Of a DNA stretch of 64,000 bases, positions 1 to 11,048 are shown piece by piece. The notes under the pieces were generated by a model. That model searched no databases. It was not told where the DNA came from and saw nothing but the letters and a program-made list of their open reading frames with translations. How positions within the stretch are numbered: the stretch's first letter is position 1; each line of letters opens with the position of its first letter. This stretch comes from Macrosoma leucophasiata (Eukaryota > Arthropoda > Insecta > Lepidoptera > Hedylidae). The position numbers were made by a program, and so were the translations under genes. The DNA lies in the NCBI GenBank assembly GCA_036365455.1, contig JAWQUS010000017.1, positions 7,254,001 through 7,318,000 of the forward strand, written 5' to 3'.

Positions 1-224
1 AAAAAAAATATTTTGAAAATAAACCAGGCTTTATGAGTTAATACTCTTACACTATGGAATCAAGTTCTTTCGTAGAAGTTGTCTACGCTATTCGTAGCGT
101 CACTGCTACGGCACTGCGCTACGACATCAGAACTGTGCATCGACTTCGGTGTAGTACTGAAGCATACCATCCTTCGCCATACCATGCCCATCACTGGGTA
201 ACGGCCCTTAATCAAGTACTGCGG

Positions 225-507
225 TTTTTAATGTAATGGAAATGGCGAACAAGCATGCAGTTCACATTGATGTTAAGTGATGATTGCAGCCTATAGACAC
301 CTACACAAAGACCAGGGTCAAAATACAGATGCGTTACCACTCCTAAGGCCTAAGGTGTTATGCCTTTGTGCCGGAAATTATAGGGCTGTACATCACCACC
401 TGACCGGAACACGATAGTGCTGACCTCTACTACTTAGCGGCAAGTATATTGAGTAATGCAGTAGTGCCTACGCCTGCGAGCTCCGTCCTTGGAGCTCTAC
501 CACCAGT
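225..507 (-). repeat. Family A retroposon, near full length
   Basis: Reads on the minus strand from ACTGGTGGTAGAGCTCC (right end) to a TGGCAAACAAGCATGC-type tail and a short T run (left end). It carries the conserved internal blocks: GTGTTCCGGTCAGG, AGGCATAACACCTTAGGCC, and the CTATAGGCTGCAGTCATCACTT complement. Other family A copies in this window align along its whole length. Confidence 0.85.
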
Positions 508-526
508 AAAGTGTAAGCTGTAACCC

Positions 527-560
527 AGGCAAAGAACTGCCTTAAGGCAGTTCTTTGCCT
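527..560. repeat. Perfect 34-bp palindrome
   Basis: Two exact 17-base inverted arms (AGGCAAAGAACTGCCTT and its complement) meet with no spacer at 543/544. It lies between two family A copies. No protein or known site explains it. Confidence 0.9.
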
Positions 561-653
561 TTGCAGTGTCTATATACGCACGGACATACAGACAGACAGA
601 CGGTCATGGCGAAACTATGAGGGTTCCTTGGTCCTAGGGTTCCTTGCCTTTAC
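561..653 (+). repeat. Fragment of GACA-rich interspersed repeat
   Basis: Contains a short CAGACAGACAGAC run, then CATGGCGAAACTATGAGGGTTCC. The same order (GACA run, ATGGCGAAAC, AAGGGTTCCTTG) recurs at 21180-21310, so this is a tail fragment of the same dispersed element. Confidence 0.6.
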
Positions 654-945
654 TTTTTTTTTTTTTTTATGTAATGGAAGTGGCAAACAAGCGTGCAGTT
701 CACGTTGGTGTTAAGTGATAACTGCAGCCTATAAACACTTACACAAAGACCAAGGTCAAAATGCAGATGCGTTACCACTCCTGAGGCCTAAGATGTTATG
801 CCTCTGTGCCGGAAATTACAGGGCCGTACATTACCACCTGACCGGAACACGATAGTGCTGAACACTACCATTTAGCGGCAAGTATATTAGGTAATGCGGT
901 GGTGCCTACGCCCGCGAGCTCCGTCACTGGAGCTCTACCACCAGT
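654..945 (-). repeat. Family A retroposon, full length with poly(A)
   Basis: A run of about 15 T (the poly-A of the minus-strand copy) precedes ATGTAATGGAAGTGG, and the copy ends at CTACCACCAGT. It is one of the best preserved copies, about 100 bp from the copy at 225-507 and in the same orientation. Confidence 0.88.
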
Positions 946-1502
946 GAAACGGAACAACGGAACCTTAAACAAAATACCGTCTCATACGAACATCCGGAAG
1001 AAATATTTTTAATTAAAAAACAAATTAGCTGCAGTGCCACAGTGAAGGCCACATTTCTGTATTTAGTGCTTTTTCACTTTACACAGCTGCTTGCGATGTT
1101 TTTTTAAAGAATAAGAAATTGTAGCAATTCCTGTGTGTATAAATGGACTCGATTAGTTACTTCATTTTGAAACTGACACACTTTTACTGCTTAAAGTTGT
1201 AATTCCCTAAAAGTGAAACTTTCCACTCTTACCAGACTTCATCTTATTTTATATGGTAATTTATTTATTTTATTCTTTTATGTTTCTATCTTGTACATAG
1301 AGTAGACTTAATGTGACTAGGCATTCTTTTATTTGAGTATTACAGTTTTTCTATTGCAGTCAAAACTTTGTAGGTATATATGTAGGTAAATTTATCTATA
1401 GTTTTAGGAATGCCTCAGGTACAAGTTATTGTTTCTTTCTCACTTTATATCTATTGTTTTATTAGTGTAACCTATTTTTTTGCATTTTTATGGTCAATGA
1501 AG
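946..1502. other. AT-rich sequence, no gene seen
   Basis: No open frame with coding character and no repeat shared with the rest of the window was recognised. Confidence 0.5.
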
Positions 1503-1697
1503 TTTTATCCCTACTAATATTATAAATGCGAAAGTAACTCTGTCTGTCTGTCTGTTACCTTTTCACGTCCAAACGACTGAACCGATTCTAATGAAATTTG
1601 GTACAGAGCTAGAGCTGACTTTGAGAAAGAATATAGGCTTAGACTTAGTTATTTATAAAATGACATCCACGCGGGTGAAGCCGCGGGCAACAGCTAG
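1503..1697. repeat. Family F (RTE-like) tail fragment
   Basis: Begins CTACTAATATTATAAATGCG, then a CTGTCTGTCTGTCTG run, ACGTCCAAACGACTGAACCG, AATGAAATTTGGTACAGAG, and ends CGCGGGCAACAGCTAGT. The same blocks in the opposite orientation occur at 10222-10397 and 59911-60097. This layout is typical of RTE-type LINE tails in Lepidoptera (from memory). Confidence 0.7.
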
Positions 1698-2690
1698 TAC
1701 TTTATAAACACGATTGAAATAAAAAACGTCTATTAATAATGGCATAATATTTTGAAAAAAAAAGACTTCAAACACGATAAAATGCAGAATGCTGGTAATA
1801 TTTTCAGCTTAAACCATTTTATTATTCAATTTAAAATTTCTCCAACGGCACCCCCGACACATATCGAGGATTTAAACAAAGTGCTATAACAGAGCAATTC
1901 TGTAGCCTAATGGGTCTCGACAGGTGCATTGTGCCGGGAAGATAATGATTACTACTACGGAACCCTATTCAGCGTGCATCGAGTACACATGTTGATTCTA
2001 TGGAAGTGTCAATCTTTTTACATAAAGCGTACTTCGGAGAAAGTACTTACTAAACATACAAAAAATAAGTTGTCCTCCATTTGTACAAACAGTATGCAAA
2101 ACACTCTAGTAGTGAGATTCATTTTACTATATTTTGCTTAAATTATTGTTTATAATAAAATGCACGTCTCAACGAATTCATTCAACTTGCTGAGACTAGC
2201 ATTTTATTTTGAATATATGTTAGTCTCATTTCCATTTGTATTGAGTGTTTACCAAAAGAGTAACCATAATTCCCTTTATTGTAATTAATTTTGGGACAAA
2301 TGATTACCTTTATTAAAAATACCTTAAAACGATTCAGTTATCGATTCTGAACAAACTAGTTTCGGGTTGTACATTTAATCCTGTTACACGTTGTATATAT
2401 ATAAAGTGATTCTGTAAGTGTTCTTCATACATAATTTTTTTTTATATTTCGAAATGCATACCTCCTATTTCTTTTTCTACTTCCTCGACTTACTCAAATA
2501 CAAAATTTCATCTTTCTAAGTCAACGTTAACCCGTTCCGACAGAGCTGTGAATATTTTGGAAATTGCTTTTTTTGATCGTTGCCGTTAAATAGCTTAATC
2601 AATTGAAATATTATCATTTTTATGAAATATTTATTTAAAGAATATAAAATTACAGATCAGGCATGATATTTTCTTTTGAGTGTCTCTTTT
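1698..2690. other. AT-rich sequence, no gene seen
   Basis: Only one short open frame (70 codons from 1929) is present. It has no recognisable domain and no splice-consistent context. Nothing else was supported. Confidence 0.5.
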
Positions 2691-3798
2691 TTACAGTCTG
2701 GATATAGATTTCTGTGCTCCTGAAACACAGCGCAGCAAACATTGCTTTTGCTCTTCCTTTGCAGTGATCAAACCATGAAAATCTTGTACAAGTTTTACAG
2801 CTCTTTCAGCTGTATCATTAACTGCCCTTAAAGAAAGCACTTTCCTTTTCGCCTCTGAATAGGCAACATCTTCATTCCATGTAAAAACGGGCCTCTGGAG
2901 GAAATTGTTATCAATTTTCAATCGAGAAAATAAATTTGTACTCTTGCCAGAAACAAAATCACTTAACGATTTTCCTGCAACAATAAACAAGGCAGTATTA
3001 TTAATAATTTGTTGAAAACAGTATAAAAAATAGTTCTATTCATTGTATTCCTACTTACTATACAAATAATCAGACATATCTTCTAGAGATGGAATGTATC
3101 TCTTCCCAGAATCAAACAAACTCTCTCTTTGGAAATTCACTACAATGTTTGTTTTGGTTTGTTCATTAACTTCGTCATCAAAGAGCGATAAAACTAAAAA
3201 AATTTATTCTGACAAGTACCAAAGATGTTGACTAAACTTGCTCAGGGCTGCTTTGGAGATCAATTTGTCAACAGTTTCATATTCCTCAAACTTCTATAAA
3301 AAACACAAATCTTGATTTGGTGCTTTCACCGCCAGACTACATCCAAACCATGGTTTTACATATAAAACCGCAATGAACAAACAGACCTCTTGAAGTGCTC
3401 GTGCCTAAAAATATTTTATCTTCAATTTTCATCCGTTCCAAGTCATCAGCATGTGCTATATCAAATAAATTATCTAAATTGTTCTTAAAGTCCTCCTCAC
3501 GGCGCTTGTAAATATCTTGTATTTTTTTGCAACTCCCTACAAGCATGGTGAAGATCCACAAGTTTTTTACACAGTTAGTTATCGCTCTGGTAGGGATCCT
3601 AGCTTTTTCCCAAAATATAATACACTCCCTAATGACGAGATTAGCGCTTTCACTAACAGTCAATTTAACTTCGCGAATGTTGAAAAAAAGTGCTGCAGGA
3701 ACTCGACGATTAGAGGGTTACTTTGCGCCTGTTATTTGATAATTTACGTCATCAACTAAGAAAATACTTTTTTTATTGCTTCTTAATTCCACTGCCAT
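2691..3798 (-). pseudogene. Decayed intron-containing gene, arthropod multicopy family
   Basis: On the minus strand an ATG at 3798 opens a frame with a TAA at 3718-3720 (codon 27), then continues without stops to 3337 (blocks ESANLVIREC, FWEKARIPTRAIT, DNLFDIAHADDLERMKIE). Near 3410 the recognisable reading moves to another frame (CLFIAVLYVKPWFGCSLAVKA) and continues around 3295-3205 (KFEEYETVDKLISKAALSKF..LWYLSE). A further stop interrupts it before DDEVNEQTK..RESLFDSGKRYIPSLEDMSDYLY. A GTAAGT donor near 3063 and a TTGTTGCAG acceptor near 2982 bracket a short intron. The last segment is KSLSDFVSGKS...AVNDTAERAVKL...KQCLL, ending at 2691. I recognise the blocks as an uncharacterised family repeated in many arthropod genomes, possibly mobile; function is unknown. 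At least two stops and one frameshift make it a pseudogene. Confidence 0.65.
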
Positions 3799-4035
3799 CT
3801 TTTAAATGTAAAACAATACCTGTTCATCGCGAGAATAATTGAGAACAAATGACAAATGCCGTGAGTGCGCACCGCTACTGCTGCGCAACATATAAGAACA
3901 TGATTCGATGCAAGTCGGCACGGGTTATCGTACTCCAATTAAGGTAAAAATTTATTTCCGAGTGTTTTAGAGGCAAATGAATAAAACTAAGACTTATGCG
4001 TTACAAATTTCAAACTTTGAAAAATAAGGGACACC

Positions 4036-4074
<39 letters not shown>

Positions 4075-5307
4075 TCTTTCTTTAAATATAAAGCGCTTCT
4101 TGCCTAGATCCATTGTCGCAGTCACTTCAGTAAACCGCCACACTTTTAATTATGAATCATAATAATACATCACACGAACACTGTTGACATTATGTATTAT
4201 TATTTACCTTATTTCTCGCCTAACGTATAATATTCATATGTTTGTACGTCATATGAAGAACAATATTTGTAGGAATTATCATCATAGTTCATATATTGTG
4301 TTTATAATAATAATATAAATGGTGGAAAATGTAGATACATTTATACAATACATTTTCTTGATACCTACTACCAATTTCTGTTTATGTATATATGTATCTT
4401 AACAACAAGTCCCTTAAGGGATAGGCAGAGATTTATTAGATGATATCTCTATTTGCCCTTAAATTTCGCATGCATGGGAACACTAATAAGTAAGTGCATA
4501 TTATTATTAGTAGTCTGCCGTACACACACCTTTAATTATTATAAAAGTTTTTTATACTGGTAGTAAATACATAAACATCAACTTAGTGCTCACTGTTCTT
4601 TGCAGGTGCAAACAGTGCACAAACACAGGCAATCAAATACAGTGATAGCTTTTCTAGTTTAGTGTTCAATATCTTTGTAAACAACGGAACTCTATTCAGA
4701 CTAGCTTTCTTCCAAAAGTGGCTTGTTAGTCATAATACGATGATATTATCTCTGAATTTCCCTTCTCATGTGATTTTTGCTTTCAGAGCTTACAGGGACC
4801 TAATATCATGAGCACCTCACTCGTAAACTTCAGTTGAAGCAATTTATTTAATACAGAGAAAACTTGCCTTTTTATTATGATGTCATCTGAAAATCGATGA
4901 AGTATTTTGTGTTTTAGTGTTCCGTCCAATAAAAAACGGAAGCATGTCCGTCGCTAACAAATTTTCTTCTAAATTACTAGGTTGATTGAGTTAGGCCTAT
5001 TGGTACATATATGCAACATAGTAATATTAAATTCAGTTTAATGTACAGTGTGACCTAAACCCGCACGATACGCACGTTTTTTTTTTTGTGACAGAAGTTG
5101 TGAATTTTTGATCGGTGCGTAAATTCATAGACTAACTTCACTTCACTCATACATAAACAAAATAATTTATGTGATATAATGATGAATTGCTCAGTCATAT
5201 TAACGTGCACAACCAAAAACAAGTGTGAAAAGAGACGAAAATGGTTGTTAAACTTTTTAATAAAATATAATAATTCAATAAACAAATTACAACACTTTTA
5301 TAATAAT
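3799..5307. other. AT-rich sequence, no gene seen
   Basis: Apart from an (AT)n run, nothing is recognised. Two short overlapping open frames at 5055-5364 lie on opposite strands, lack domains, and look like chance. Confidence 0.5.
4039..4072. repeat. (AT)17 microsatellite
   Basis: Uninterrupted AT dinucleotides for 34 bases. Confidence 0.97.
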
Positions 5308-5400
5308 AATTTGGCCCACTTGGGCTTGTACTTTGACAGAGGGGAAAGCCTGCATAATGGCTAGTCCCCTCCGGTCTGCCGCGGCCGGTGACCCGTGTTT
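5308..5400. repeat. Dispersed GC-rich repeat fragment
   Basis: GGCTTGTACTTTGACAGAGGGG, then AAAGCCTGCATAATGGCT, CCCCTCCGGTCTGCCGCGG and GACCCGTGTT. The same blocks form the arms of the foldback at 56915-57232. Confidence 0.65.
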
Positions 5401-6788
5401 GTTCTATAGATACTACTTATAGACTTTATGGATCTTTCTTATTCTTTTTACATCACAGATAACTTTATAATTTTGAATAACCTACAGAAAATAAAGGAAA
5501 ATTCTGCAGTGCATTTAAATCAAAAGTATAAGAATAATGTAAACGTAACGTAAACTCATGCAAATCCGAAGCAGTTCGCTAGTAATGCATAAACCTTAAA
5601 GGCGCTAACTTCAACGCTCATGCTGTCTTCCTTAACGCGTCTATCTCGACTTGGCACAAAACATGGACTCGTAATGAATACACATGCATGAAACGCGCAC
5701 GGTATGTTTGTGTTCATATCCGAATATGTTGCAGGGCTACTAGAGAAATTGGATTTTGAGTTGCCAAGATTCTTTCAGAAATTTTCGTCCCGAGACGAAG
5801 TGTTTTGTGCACAGAAATATGAATAGAAAGACGACAAAAGTGCTATGAGCGCATAATATTGTCTTCAAATATGTGACTCCCATATTTCCAAATACGCGCT
5901 CTGTCTCTCATATCGTTGCTTCTGAACATGCAGCTTCAAAGGTGTGCGGAAACCATAAGATGGATATATAAGCGATATCCAAAAAGAAGCTGACCCCCTT
6001 TGGCCTAGAAGGGCACAAGACCGCTCGGTATGGAAAAGCCTCGAGGAAGCCTTTGCGTCTGCTGATGCACTAGAAATATAATGATGAAGAAAGTGACCGA
6101 TATGCTATTTGTTTTTCTAATGTTACTTAACTATGTAAAAATTTCTAATTAATAAAGGCTTAATAACAATAAAATATACTGATAGTAAATCATTTCTGAA
6201 AGTATTTTTGAGCCTAGGATGATTGAGAAATTTACAGCCAGATGAGCAATCGATTCAAAATGCTCATAAGAACCCGTCTTGATTAGGCATTTACAAATTA
6301 TCCTAATTCAACCTAAAGAACTACAACGCACACGTTGGAACAATACATGTAGTTTCTAGCCTAAATGTATGACATTATCAGGAAAATAATTTTGAATGCT
6401 ATCCCGTGGTGAGAACCAGTACATTGTTGAGACTAATTAAATGTACTTACTTACGTACAACGTCTACACTAATATTCTTATTTGTTTGTGTGTTATTTCA
6501 AGGTTTAATATGAATTTGGTGTTGTTTTATTAGCATTAAACACAATTTATTATTTAACATAAAAATTAGGTTTGCAGCATTTCTGGATGAACGAAATGAT
6601 TCTGCGGTGGGATCCTAACCTATGGCATTATTGCTTAGCCTTGAGTTCTGCGCTCGTCGATTGCCCGGTGAAGTACACTAGTGCCATCTTGAGACGAGCC
6701 GCCTTCCCGACGAAGCACTAAAATACTTTTTATTTTAAATTAATTTATTAAGTAACACAAACTAATTTTGTTAGTAAAGTTATATTTA
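5401..6788. other. AT-rich sequence, mostly unrecognised
   Basis: No gene is seen. A segment near 6574-6630 (GCAGCATTTCTGGATGAACG, TTCTGCGGTGGGATCCTAACC) recurs in diverged form at 42224-42275, so at least part is old interspersed repeat. Confidence 0.45.
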
Positions 6789-6957
6789 CTGGTAGTAGAG
6801 CTCCACGACTCCAGACGGAGCATCGTGTTCCGGTCAGCTAATGTATGGCCCTGTAATTTTCGGCACAGAGGCATAACACCTTAGGCCTCAGGAGTGGTAA
6901 CGCATCTGTATTTTGACCTTGGACTTTGTGTAGGTGTCGATAAACAAAAAAAAAAAA
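6789..6957 (+). repeat. Family A retroposon, internally deleted
   Basis: The head GGTAGTAGAGCTCC jumps to ATCGTGTTCCGGTCAG, losing about 75 bases of the usual 5' part. It then runs through GGCATAACACCTTAGGCCTC to TAGGTGTC and an A run, missing the usual 3' block. Confidence 0.75.
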
Positions 6958-7339
6958 GAACTATGTTAGTTATAATCCATATTGTTCGATCACATTAATC
7001 ACCTATATGATAAATATTCATTAAATTTTAGTGACATATTCAATATCATTCCACTTGATGACACAGCAATAAAACTGCAGCATAAGAATTTCCTACCCAT
7101 CCCCTAAGTCCATCCACTTAAATTGACCCTATACATAAAACAAAGTAAGACAAGTTTCAAGTACATAAAATGTCAGTACCGACGCTGGAACATAATTAAT
7201 CTTGGTTTCCTCGATAAACCGTGTTTAAAAGGGCCTGATGCTCTGACGGACGCCGCATCAATCTAGTCGACCCTGGATTTATGTTGACGTCAGGTTTAGC
7301 CTAAAATAATGGGAGATTAAAATCTAGACGCTAAGTAGA

Positions 7340-7534
7340 CGTAATATATCTTAATATATATAAATCTCGTGTCACAATGTTTGTCCTCAATGGACTCCTA
7401 AACCACTTAACCGATTATAATAAAATTCGCACACCATGTGCAGTTTGATCCAACTTGAGAGATAGGATAGCTTACATTACGCTATGACTAATAGGAGCAG
7501 AGCAGCGCGGGCGAAGCCGGGGCGGGCCGCTAGT
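7340..7534. repeat. Family F-like (RTE) tail fragment
   Basis: TATATAAATCTCGTGTCAC, TCCTAAACCACTTAACCGAT and AGCGCGGGCGAAGCCGGGGCGG..CTAGTATATA give the same order as other RTE-like tails, with a different subfamily sequence. Confidence 0.6.
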
Positions 7535-7542
7535 ATATATAT

Positions 7543-7789
7543 ATTTTTTTTTATGTTATGGAAGTGGCAAACAAGCATGCAGTTCACATTGCACATGCAG
7601 TCAAAATGCAGATGCGTTGCCACTCCTGAGGCCTAAGGTGTTATGCCTCTGTGCCAGAAATTACAGGTCCGTACATTACCACCTGACCGGAACACGATAG
7701 TGCTGAACACTACCATTTAGCGGCAAGTATATTAGGTAATGCGGTGGTGCCTACGCCCGCGAGCTCCGTCACTGGAGCTCTGCCACCAG
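7543..7789 (-). repeat. Family A retroposon, internal deletion
   Basis: Starts with a T run and ATGTTATGGAAGTGGCAAAC and ends CTCTGCCACCAG. About 50 bases are missing after TTCACATTGCACATG, where other copies have the TTAAGTGATGACTGCAGCC block. Confidence 0.82.
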
Positions 7790-8937
7790 GAAAACAAAAT
7801 ATCTTGAGAAATTATGAATTTTCAGAGACTAAGAAGCTGTAATTTGGGGCGAATATAGTAAAGTAAGAATATGGTTATAGTCATAGTTTTATCATGGATT
7901 AATTATACAATAAAGTTGAAAAGTTAAACCATGAAAAATCTCCCCTACATGTGAAATGAAGATGTCTCCTTTTTTTTCGCCTACCCTATATTGGGGGATT
8001 TCATTGTATATTATGATCTTTAAAAATACTTTAAGGATACTGATATAAAGAAATAAAGGAAAATTTATCACATGTAAGTATTGACGACTTTTGATCTATT
8101 ATCTTGTAAATCTATTAAAGGTTTTTAACTTTAAAAAATATTTCTATGGATATTTTTTCCTCATCATTTTCGTTGTAGATACATAATTCTGTCACCAAGA
8201 CTGTACCAAAGTTGGTACAAATTACGTATTATTTATTGTACCTTTGTTCTGAATAACAATAACTCGCTACTCTATAATTATTATAAATTTTAATAAAATG
8301 TCATCGTTAAGATATTATCGCTAAGCTAAGCTAGAATGCATTTTAAAAATAGTGAAATAAATGTCGAAGTTATATTTATTTTTTATTGAAACAAATAAAC
8401 ATTACCTATTATGTAAACGAATAGCGTAGGCAAAATTATACCTCATAAATGTATACGATAATATAATGATTACAAGGCATATACTCATTTTATGCAAAAT
8501 AAACTTAAATTAAAAACATAACTCAAACTTTCCGCAGAAATTATTCCAGGTACCGAAAATCGCGCAAAATTAGAAAAGGTACATTTACCAAATACGGATT
8601 CCGTTTACAAAGTAAACAACTCATCAGGCATTACAAACAAAGAGTCTTGTGGATAGTTGAGAAGACAAGGCACTTTGAATTTTAAGATCCATTTCCGATA
8701 TCGATTGCAAAGAATAAAGTGGAATTGCATTGAACGGAGATTTAATGTACCTTCTTTTTATTAATGTACCTAATGATTAGTTGTTATTAGCAAAAAGGAT
8801 AAAAAATGTTATCAAATTATTTTGTTCATTCAATATTTGTAAAACAAAACCAGATTTTTGTGTGATTGCATTTGAAACATATACCTACAATACCTAGTTA
8901 TATTATGATTGCAATTCTATGAACACTGTTCAGTTAA
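7790..8937. other. AT-rich sequence, no gene seen
   Basis: No coding frame, splice-consistent exon or shared repeat was recognised. Confidence 0.5.
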
Positions 8938-9062
8938 CTGCCTCAGTAGCCTAGTGGTGTCAGGCCACTACTACTACGATGGGGTCCTGGATTCGATCTC
9001 CGGAATGGAAGTGTCCGAAATAAAGGTGTACTAGCGACCCGCCCTGGCTAGCATTTATTATA
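8938..9062 (+). repeat. Family B SINE, tRNA-like head only
   Basis: CTCAGTAGCCTAGTGG (box A-like) and GGATTCGATCTCCGG (box B-like) sit about 50 bases apart. The usual B body is replaced by GTCCGAAATAAAGGTG and CTAGCGACCCGCCCTGGCTAG. Confidence 0.65.
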
Positions 9063-9173
9063 TTTTGGGGACGCGTCCGACTTCTTTGACAAAATCCATG
9101 TCTCGGTAAACATAAGTATGATATTGATAAATTATAAATATATATCCTCCTCAGCTATATAAAACTCTTTTTG

Positions 9174-9429
9174 CACCACCGCATTACCTAATATACTTGC
9201 CGCTAAATGGTAGTGTTTAGCACTAACGTGTTCCGGTCAGGTGGTAATGTACGGCCTTGTAATTTCCGACACAGAGGCTTAACACCTAATGCCTCAGGAG
9301 TGGCAGCGCATCTGCATTTTGACCTCTGGTCATTGTGTGGGTGTCTATAGGCTGCAGTCATCACTTAACATCAATGTGAACTGCATGCTTGTTTGCCACT
9401 ATTATAACATAAAAAAAAAAAAAAAAAAA
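9174..9429 (+). repeat. Family A retroposon, 5'-truncated
   Basis: Begins at CACCACCGCATTACC, about 40 bases inside the usual head, and runs through all later blocks to TTATAACAT plus about 17 A. Confidence 0.85.
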
Positions 9430-9524
9430 GGAACAAAATCTGTTCAAAACATTCCGAGATAAGCGCATTCATACAGACAGAGAAAATAGGGGGACTTTAC
9501 TAAGTTGGAGGTAAGTACAATCCC

Positions 9525-9682
9525 GGAGAACCGGAGATGTCAATTGGCTCACCACCTGTTATATGGGCAAAAACGGAACCGGTAAATCGTGGGTGTTTGC
9601 ATGTCATTGTACGAGTATGCCTGAATGAATATTTACCTCTGCATACTCCTTCGGGGACTACGAATGTGAAGTTACGTTTTGA
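9525..9682 (+). repeat. Family B SINE, 3' part
   Basis: GGAGATGTCAATTGGCTCACC, ACCTGTTATATGGGC, AATCGTGGGTGTTTGCATG, CCTTCGGGGACTACGAATG and GAAGTTACGTTTT match the tail of full-length B copies, with point differences. Short open frames on both strands here are by-products. Confidence 0.75.
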
Positions 9683-9774
9683 ACAGTATTTCATAAATTA
9701 TAATAATTACTTTTCATCAGGTGTATTTAAGTTGCAATGTTTTTTTTATGTACTAAAATAGACCTGATCAAAAG

Positions 9775-9868
9775 CAGCACGGGAGGTGTGTCAGGGCAGG
9801 ATATCTGACGCTCTATTCCCTCTGCTAACCCTCTAAGGGACTTGGCGTGACGATACAAACATACATTT
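9775..9868 (+). repeat. Family G LINE tail
   Basis: GCACGGGAGGTGTGTCAGG, GATATCTGACGCTC, TAAGGGACTTGGCGTGACGA and ACATACAT are shared with 14067-14195, 29167-29314, 59732-59835 and the complement of 19476-19795. The last of these encodes a LINE C-terminus. Confidence 0.75.
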
Positions 9869-10221
9869 TAGTACTTGATCTACCCGTTAGCCGAATATAA
9901 CGCTCTGAATTACCGAGTTTCTTGGACCAATATTCAATTTAAGTTATTTAAGCTCTAAACATTTTCCCGAAATCAGAAAACTGAATCGTCATGCTATAAT
10001 TGAAAAAACGATGTCTATCGATTGTATAGGAGTAAAAAGCGGCAACGTCTTGTGCAATTAACCGTGAAATGGGATCACGTCAAGCCAGTGTGACATTGAA
10101 GTATTGAAGACTATAGGGATACGATGAGTATACCCTTAGAAACATTATCTTTTTGCTAAAACAATTTTCGCTTGGGGTACGTTGGTATATTTCTTATTTT
10201 GAAACATAGAATACTAACTGT
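9869..10221. other. Unrecognised intergenic sequence
   Basis: No gene or shared repeat was seen. Confidence 0.45.
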
Positions 10222-10397
10222 TTCCCGCGGCTTCGCCCGCGTGGATGTCGTTATATAAATTACTATGTAACCTATGTTCTTTCTAAAAGTCAGCTCTATC
10301 TCTGTACCAAATTTCATTAAAATCGCTTCAGTCGTTGGACGTGAAAAGGTAACAGACAGACAGAGTTACTTTCGCATTTATAATATTAAGTAGGGAT
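10222..10397. repeat. Family F (RTE-like) tail fragment
   Basis: CCCGCGGCTTCGCCCGCGTGG, ATGTTCTTTCTAAAAGTCAG, CCAAATTTCATTAAAATCG, a CAGACAGACAG run, and CGCATTTATAATATTAAGTAGGG. It is the inverse orientation of the 1503-1697 copy. Confidence 0.75.
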
Positions 10398-10894
10398 AAT
10401 CTTCTTTATTGTGCACCAGATAGTTATATCAGTTTTAGATTCGGTACAAAATGACTGAAATCTACATAGCAAATAGGCAATACTACAAAAGGTCTTATTG
10501 CTGAAATCGATCTCTTCCATACTACATGTAGGGGACGGAGAATAGTGTGTACTGATTTGTTACAGCAATGATTTACAACTTAAAGTCCACGAACAAATGA
10601 TTCTATAGATTATTATGTCGTGCTTTTGTATGAGAGTTTCTGGTTGTGTATTTATATTGAGGAATTGTCCTTTCTAACTGTGATCAGCTTAATTGAACTC
10701 ACATTCATATTATAATTTAAACTAATATTCCATACTTATAAATAAGATACATATTAGTAGCATTTTTGAGTAATGATTGAGATTTAGTACTGTATGGTGT
10801 TACCCAATGAAATAGCGCGGTTGAAGTATTTTGTATACCCATCGACCAAACATGTTTTTATATAACGTTTTCGTAGGTTTTCGCGAGCTTCATA
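10398..10894. other. AT-rich sequence, no gene seen
   Basis: Nothing was recognised except the short GTAGGTTTTCGCGAGCTTCAT leading into the inverted repeat that follows. That leader is also shared with the repeat copies at 34632 and 34988. Confidence 0.45.
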
Positions 10895-11048
10895 CATTGT
10901 AGAAATTAAACCTTGCGGATTTTCTCGCGTATACAACACTCCCAAACTTCTTACACCCAAGTATAAGAAGAAGTTTGTTGAAGAAGGGTGTAAGAAGTTT
11001 GGGAGTGTTGTATACGCGAGAAAATCCGCAAGTTTAATTTCTACAATG
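10895..11048. repeat. Large inverted repeat, 63-64-bp arms
   Basis: The arms 10895-10958 and 10986-11048 are almost exact complements (TTCTCGCGTATACAACACTCCC against GGGAGTGTTGTATACGCG). They are separated by about 27 bases that include AAGTATAAGAAGAAG. Single, unpaired copies of the right arm occur at 34632-34720 and 34988-35076. Confidence 0.9.
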
